Assembly: GCA_003139695.1 (NCBI GenBank)
Contig: PLJM01000020.1
Location: forward strand, 1 to 64,000
Origin: Candidatus Dormiibacterota bacterium
GTDB taxonomy: Bacteria; Chloroflexota; Dormibacteria; Dormibacterales; Dormibacteraceae
DNA length: 64,000 nucleotides
Reading direction: 5' to 3'
In this document: piece by piece, positions 59,620-64,000 of the stretch
How the letters are laid out: each line of letters starts with the position of its first letter
Numbering within the stretch: the first letter of the stretch is position 1
Program-made: the position numbers and the translations under genes
The notes under the pieces: generated by a model
Told to the model about the DNA's origin: nothing
The model's database searches: none
Seen by the model: only the letters and a program-made list of their open reading frames with translations

Positions 59620-60476
59620 CGTCGATGAGCATTGTCGACTTCCGGGTTCGCCTGCCGTCTGAGCTCCGCCCGCCCGTGGAGCTCCCGCCTGAGTACGTGG
59701 ACCAGTACGACGCGATCCTCGGCCTCGAGGATCGGCGAGACATGAGCCTGGAGACGCTGATCGAGGAGATGGACGCAGCCGGGGTCGCGCACGCTGTCGT
59801 CCACGCCGAATACGAGTACGGCGACCCAGCCGATGAGCTGAACGAGGCGGTGGGGACGCTGGTTGGCGAGATGCCGGAAAGGTTCTCCGGTTACGGCACA
59901 GTCTCGCTGGCGCCGCTGCGCGTTATGCGCGCGGTCCGCCAGGTCGCTCGCGTCGCCGAGCTCGGGTTGCACGGCATCAGCCTCCAGTCTTCCTTCTTCG
60001 GCATGGCGATCGACCATCCGCAGCTCTACCCGGTTTATGCCAAGGCGTGCGAGCTGGGGCTTGGCGTCGCGGTTCACACCGGAGTCAACTACACGAGCCA
60101 CCTGCCCATAAAGCACGACCATCCGCTCCAGCTGGACCAGGTTGCGTGCGACTTTCCTGACCTGATCCTCGTCGCGTGCCACGCCGCATGGCCGTGGACG
60201 ACCGAGATGGTCGCGGTCGCGCGCAAGCACCCGAACGTCTATCTCGAGTTCGGCGGCCTTGCTCCCAAGTACGTTGGCTTGCCGGGAACCGGCTGGGAGC
60301 CGGTCTTCCGCTTCATGAACAGCCTGCTTTCCAAGCAGGTTTTGTTCGGCACGGATTGGCCGGTGTTCCCGATGCAGCGAGCCATCGACGAATGGCGCGA
60401 CCTCAGCCTCAAGCCGGCCGTTCTCGAGGCCCTCCTGGCCGGCAACGCCAACAGTCTGCTCGGTCGCCGGTCGTAG
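59616..60476 (+). CDS. amidohydrolase-2 family (metal-dependent TIM barrel) protein
   Basis: A 286-residue ACMSD-like amidohydrolase. The family ending LLSKQVLFGTDWPVFP (metal Asp in GTDWP) and the central VACHAAWPWTTEM are clear. The N-terminal VDFRVRLP replaces the usual HxH (typically DxHxH) with Arg, so the metal site may be reduced. Such proteins decarboxylate or hydrolyse ring compounds. GTG 59616 overlaps the stop of the FAD-protein remnant; ATG 59625 is an alternative. Confidence 0.78.
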   Translation: MTSMSIVDFRVRLPSELRPPVELPPEYVDQYDAILGLEDRRDMSLETLIEEMDAAGVAHAVVHAEYEYGDPADELNEAVGTLVGEMPERFSGYGTVSLAPLRVMRAVRQVARVAELGLHGISLQSSFFGMAIDHPQLYPVYAKACELGLGVAVHTGVNYTSHLPIKHDHPLQLDQVACDFPDLILVACHAAWPWTTEMVAVARKHPNVYLEFGGLAPKYVGLPGTGWEPVFRFMNSLLSKQVLFGTDWPVFPMQRAIDEWRDLSLKPAVLEALLAGNANSLLGRRS

Positions 60477-60497
60477 CTTCAGGTCAACGGCTCCAGG

Positions 60498-62063
60498 TCA
60501 ATCGACCGGGAATGAGACCCCCTGCGCGAGCGGCAGCTCGTGCCCGTAGTTGATCGTGCACGTCTGCCTGCGCATGTAACCCTTCCAGGCGTCTGAGCCG
60601 GCCTGGCGCCCGCCGCCGGTCGCTTTCTCGCCGCCGAACGCGCCTCCGATCTCGGCCCCGGAGGTGCCGACGTTCACGTTCGCGAGACCGCAATCGCTGC
60701 CCACCGCCGAGAGCCACTTCTCGGCGGCCGCGAGGCTGGTCGTGAACAGGCTGCTACTGAGGCCCTGGGGCACCGCGTTGTTCACTTCGATTGCCTCCTC
60801 CAGGCTGTCGACCTCGATCACGTGGAGGATCGGCGCGAAGATCTCGTCCCGGACGATCGGCATGTCCTTCGTCGATCGCACGATGGCCGGCTCGACGAAA
60901 TAGCCGCCTCGATCTTCGAGCACGGCGCCGCCTGCGAGCAGCTTGCCGCCCTGCCGCTTGATCTCCGCAAGGCCCTTCCTGTAGTCGTCGACCGCCTCGC
61001 TCGAGATCAGAGGACCCATCAACGTCTTGTCGTCGAGCGGATCGCCGATATGGACAGTCCGATACGCCGCCTGGAGCTGGTCGAGGAAGCCTGCGGCGAT
61101 GCCGCGTTGCAGGATCAACCTGCGAGTGGTGGTACAGCGCTGCCCGGCGGTGCCGACTGTGCCGAACGCGACCGCACGCAGGGCGAGCTTCAGATCCGCG
61201 TCGTCGAGAACGATGGCCGCGTTGTTGCCTCCGAGCTCGAGGATGGCCCGCCCCGAGCGCTTCGCCAGCGCAGCTGAGACACGATCGCCGAGGGCGCACG
61301 AGCCGGTGGCCTGGATCAGCGCCACGCGCTCATCGGCGAGAAGGGCCTCGCCGACCGCGCCGCCCCGGCCGATGATGAGGCCGAAGACCCGCTCGCCCTC
61401 CGTTCCGGCGGTCACGTCGTGGATGATCTTCTGGACTGCGATCGAGATGAGCGGCGTGAGGCTGGACGGCTTCCAGACGATCGTGTCGCCGCACACGAGG
61501 GCGATCGCCCAGCCCCAGCCGGGGACGGCGACTGGGAAGTTGAAGGCCGAGATGATCCCGACGACACCGAGCGGGTGCCACTGCTCCACGAGCCGGTGAT
61601 CGCGCCTCTCCGAGGCGATCTCCCGGCCGAAGAGCTGCCTCGACTGCCCGACGGCAAGGTCGCAGATGTCGATGACCTCCTGGATCTCGCCTCGGGCCTC
61701 GCTCAGGATCTTGCCGTTCTCGAGGCTGATCAAGCGTGCGAGGTCTTCCTTGCGCTCGCGGAAGCCCTCGCCCAGGCGGCGCACCACCTCGCCGCGGTGG
61801 GGAGCCGGCACCAGACGCCACTCCAGGAACGCCTTGTGGGCTTCGGCTACCGCACGCTTGCATTCGTCTTCGCCGGCCGTCAGCACGTGCGCGAGGACCT
61901 CACCGGTGGAGGGGTCGCGCGTCTCGACCGGCGCGCCCGAAGGTTTGGCGATGAAGCTCCCACCATAAGCAACGCCCGACGTCGAGCTTCCAAGTCGCAA
62001 GTCGAAAGCGCGAAGGATCTCCTCGACGCGCAATCCTCGATCACTGGCAAGTTCGGTGCTCAT
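60498..62063 (-). CDS. aldehyde dehydrogenase, ALDH7-like
   Basis: A 521-residue NAD(P)-dependent ALDH. The catalytic Cys is Cys310 in GTAGQRCTTTRR, and the general-base Glu is in LELGGNNA. The GQRCTTTRR and SAFNFPVAVPGW segments match the ALDH7/antiquitin and piperideine-6-carboxylate dehydrogenase group. This links it to lysine or diamine semialdehyde oxidation. ATG 62063 is 7 bases after AGGAGG. It follows the FAD oxidase gene in the same direction. Confidence 0.9.
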   Translation of the reverse strand: MSTELASDRGLRVEEILRAFDLRLGSSTSGVAYGGSFIAKPSGAPVETRDPSTGEVLAHVLTAGEDECKRAVAEAHKAFLEWRLVPAPHRGEVVRRLGEGFRERKEDLARLISLENGKILSEARGEIQEVIDICDLAVGQSRQLFGREIASERRDHRLVEQWHPLGVVGIISAFNFPVAVPGWGWAIALVCGDTIVWKPSSLTPLISIAVQKIIHDVTAGTEGERVFGLIIGRGGAVGEALLADERVALIQATGSCALGDRVSAALAKRSGRAILELGGNNAAIVLDDADLKLALRAVAFGTVGTAGQRCTTTRRLILQRGIAAGFLDQLQAAYRTVHIGDPLDDKTLMGPLISSEAVDDYRKGLAEIKRQGGKLLAGGAVLEDRGGYFVEPAIVRSTKDMPIVRDEIFAPILHVIEVDSLEEAIEVNNAVPQGLSSSLFTTSLAAAEKWLSAVGSDCGLANVNVGTSGAEIGGAFGGEKATGGGRQAGSDAWKGYMRRQTCTINYGHELPLAQGVSFPVD

Positions 62064-62104
62064 GTGACTTCCTCCTGGCTTAGTCATCGGTAATGGTGTC
62101 AGCG

Positions 62105-63250
62105 TTAAATGACGTTTCGCTCGGGCTCGACGTTCCCGGTCGCGAAGCGTCGATGGGCGAAGATCTCCAGGGACAGGTCGGGTCGCTCACCGGTGAACCA
62201 TTGTGCGAGCAGATGGCCGACGGCCGGCGCCTGTTGAAAGCCGTGGCCTGAGAAGCCGCATGCGCACCAGAAACCCTCGAGATCATCGACCGGACCCAGT
62301 ATGGGTTGATGGTCGGGGGTTACCTCGTACAGGCCAGCCCATGCGGTTCGGATGCCGGCCGCCGCGAGCTTTGGCGCTCGATGCTCGACGACTCCAGCCA
62401 TCGCTTCGAGCATGGTCCAATCGACCTCGGTGCTGTAGCTCGGTTTCTCATCGGGCAGCCCCATCCCGAAGAGCAGGCCATCGCCCTCGGGGTGGAAATA
62501 GAAAGAGGTCCCGAAGTCGATCGTCATCGGATGGTCACGAGTCGCCGCAGGCATCGGGTCGGTGACAAAGATGTTGCGCGGATAGGGTTCGACGGGCACG
62601 CTGATCCCGGCCATTCTGCCGATCTCGCCTGCCCAGGCGCCGGCGCAGTTGAAGACGGCGGAGGTGACGATGTCGCCGGCTGTTGTACGCACGAGTTGCA
62701 CGCCTCCGCCGCTGTGCTCGACGCCGGTGACGGCGACTCCTTCGAGGATCTTCGCCCCCAACGCCCTGGCGGAATTGGCGTAGCCGGAGGTGACCGCATG
62801 TGGGCTGGCGATGCCGTCGCTCGGACAGAACGTGCCACCGAGGATGTCGTCCCCGGCGACCATCGGCGCCAGCTCGCGCAGCTCGCGAGCCTCAACCCAG
62901 CGCGCGTCGGAGACGCCGAACTGGTGCCACATCGGGAGCAGCCGGCGGAATTCGTCGACCTCACGATCGCTGGTCAGGACGAACAGGTAGCCGATCCTCC
63001 GGAACTCGGGATCGACGCCCGTGTCGGCCTCGAGGGTCTCCAGCAGGCGCACCGACAGCTGCTGCATGAGGACATTGGCGCTGGATGAGAATTGACGCCT
63101 CACGCCGCCGGCGCACTTGCCGGTAGATTGCGATCCCAGGGCCTCTCTCTCGACCACCACCACCTTCACGCCGCGCCGGACAAGGTGGTAAGCGATAGAG
63201 CAGCCGATGACCCCGCCGCCCACGACGACGACGTCAGCCGTCAGGGCCAT
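62105..63250 (-). CDS. FAD-dependent oxidase, sarcosine-oxidase-beta/DAO-like (copy 3)
   Basis: A 381-residue DAO-fold protein with VVGGGVIGCSIAYHLVRRG, CAGGVRRQFSSS and GFSGHGFQQAPAVG. It overlaps the end of the PucR-type regulator gene by 17 bases and is followed by ALDH7. The likely route is amine oxidation to an aldehyde, then to an acid, under control of the adjacent regulator. Confidence 0.86.
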   Translation of the reverse strand: MALTADVVVVGGGVIGCSIAYHLVRRGVKVVVVEREALGSQSTGKCAGGVRRQFSSSANVLMQQLSVRLLETLEADTGVDPEFRRIGYLFVLTSDREVDEFRRLLPMWHQFGVSDARWVEARELRELAPMVAGDDILGGTFCPSDGIASPHAVTSGYANSARALGAKILEGVAVTGVEHSGGGVQLVRTTAGDIVTSAVFNCAGAWAGEIGRMAGISVPVEPYPRNIFVTDPMPAATRDHPMTIDFGTSFYFHPEGDGLLFGMGLPDEKPSYSTEVDWTMLEAMAGVVEHRAPKLAAAGIRTAWAGLYEVTPDHQPILGPVDDLEGFWCACGFSGHGFQQAPAVGHLLAQWFTGERPDLSLEIFAHRRFATGNVEPERNVI

Positions 63251-64000
63251 GATCTCTTGGGGTGCGAAGTGCCTCGGCCCCGGTCAATGGAAGCAGCTTC
63301 AGCGCGAGCTGCAGCTTGAATGCCGAGTTGCCTGAACGGACTGGATAACCCAGGGTCACCTCGATCATCTTCAGACGATAGTCCAACGAGTTCGGATGGA
63401 TACCGAGCTGCGCGGCGGCCGCCTTTCGGACCATGCCGGTAGCGAAGAAGGCGTCCAGGGTTTCGACGATGTGAGCCCGGCTTCGCTTGTCACGCTCCAG
63501 CAGCGGTGCCAGCACCTCCTGCACGAAGCTGTCGGTCGTGGTGTCCTGCTTGAAGAGATCCAGGAGCCTGAGCTCGTCGTACTTGTGGACCTGGCCCTGA
63601 GGCTCGAGCAGAGAGCCGAGCGCGCGCGCCCGTCGAGCCTCACGCAGGCTGATCATCATGCCGTGGGCGCCCGCGCGTGGTGAGCCCAAACCGGCGGTGA
63701 GGTGAAAGGCAGCATCGTTGCCATCACCGATGGTCGACGCCAGGATTCTCGCCACCTCATCGGCTGACGTGCCGGGCACCGCGAGCACCACCCCAAGGTC
63801 GACCAGGCCGGCCGGGCTGTCGGGAAAGCGCCTGCGCAGGTCGCGCACAACATCGGCGAGCCGCATATCGACAACGCTTCGCGCCATCGACGGCAGGCTG
63901 CCGGGCTCGATCACGACGCCGATCCGAAGTGCCGAAAGGTCGTAACCGAGCAGGCGCGCCTCGCCTTCGGCTTCAGCGTCATCCGCGAAGTCGCCGGAGA
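63234..64000 (-). CDS. PucR/CdaR-family transcriptional regulator (cut at window edge)
   Basis: The C-terminal 255 or so residues; the frame is open to the window edge and the N-terminus is missing. It has a central GGDEF-like/CdaR-type segment and the C-terminal HTH of the PucR family (VRKAAAAQLGIHPNSLDYRLKMIE). PucR relatives activate purine and amine catabolic genes in response to a metabolite. It is the first gene of the unit with the FAD oxidase and ALDH7 genes. Confidence 0.85.
   Translation of the reverse strand, partial: SGDFADDAEAEGEARLLGYDLSALRIGVVIEPGSLPSMARSVVDMRLADVVRDLRRRFPDSPAGLVDLGVVLAVPGTSADEVARILASTIGDGNDAAFHLTAGLGSPRAGAHGMMISLREARRARALGSLLEPQGQVHKYDELRLLDLFKQDTTTDSFVQEVLAPLLERDKRSRAHIVETLDAFFATGMVRKAAAAQLGIHPNSLDYRLKMIEVTLGYPVRSGNSAFKLQLALKLLPLTGAEALRTPRDHGPDG

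Overview
The window is a 64 kb piece of a high-GC bacterial chromosome. It is densely packed: short gaps, many 4-base ATGA/GTGA overlaps, and frequent GTG and TTG starts. Several luciferase-like (LLM) oxidoreductases of the kind that use F420, two PPOX-fold proteins, form-II CO-dehydrogenase-like molybdoenzymes and a large amine/amino-acid catabolic gene set suggest a soil bacterium of the Actinobacteria/Chloroflexota/Dormibacterota type. This placement is inference; no rRNA, tRNA or CRISPR array was seen.

Layout. (1) 1-3301: a CuA/heme-copper oxidoreductase operon (subunits II and I, then two small membrane proteins). It is of ba3-like B-family, but the usual active-site Tyr of subunit I is replaced by Asn. 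(2) 3302-4098: gene debris, namely a hemerythrin-domain remnant with an in-frame stop and a GntR-type regulator remnant with a frameshift. (3) 4095-8903: a tightly coupled operon of a flavin monooxygenase and a three-subunit molybdenum hydroxylase. (4) 9025-10845: a broken integrase, an LLM oxidoreductase and a fragment of a dehydrogenase E1-alpha gene. (5) 10863-13311: ureohydrolase, SDR and DUF2848 operon. (6) 13329-17574 (minus): MFS transporter, hydrolase and an orphan xanthine-dehydrogenase-type large subunit. (7) 17588-21999: class V aminotransferase, a 66-residue GatC/AtzG-like protein, amidase and a TPP enzyme. (8) 21981-28810: a mixed block of DUF1989, GNAT, VOC, D-amino-acid dehydrogenase, a PuuB-like oxidase, PPOX, cupin and an amino-acid dehydrogenase. 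(9) 29053-33856: a branched-chain-amino-acid-type ABC importer, with binding protein on plus and ATPases/permeases on minus, including a permease-ATPase fusion. (10) 34013-37368: amine oxidase plus 2-oxoacid dehydrogenase E1 alpha/beta. (11) 38513-45241: a six-gene operon of an M24 hydrolase, SDR, three flavin amine oxidases and an aminotransferase. (12) 45238-60476: E2 acyltransferase, LLM and PPOX proteins, BBE-like oxidase, MFS, UroD-like, SDRs, a second M24, acyl-CoA ligase, enoyl-CoA hydratase and amidohydrolase. (13) 60498-64000 (minus): a PucR-type regulator (cut by the window edge), a FAD oxidase and an ALDH7-like dehydrogenase.

How it fits together. Nitrogenous organic compounds (amino acids, N-methyl amines, polyamines, guanidines, amides, perhaps ectoine-like solutes) would be imported by the Liv-type system. 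They would be deaminated or demethylated by at least eight flavin oxidases or dehydrogenases. The carbon skeletons would pass through ALDH, SDR, CoA-ligase/hydratase and 2-oxoacid dehydrogenase steps. Substrates of individual enzymes are not provable from sequence.

A recurring theme is decay and duplication. Six gene remnants lie between intact genes, and several families occur two to four times (LLM, M24, sarcosine-oxidase-beta-like, SDR).
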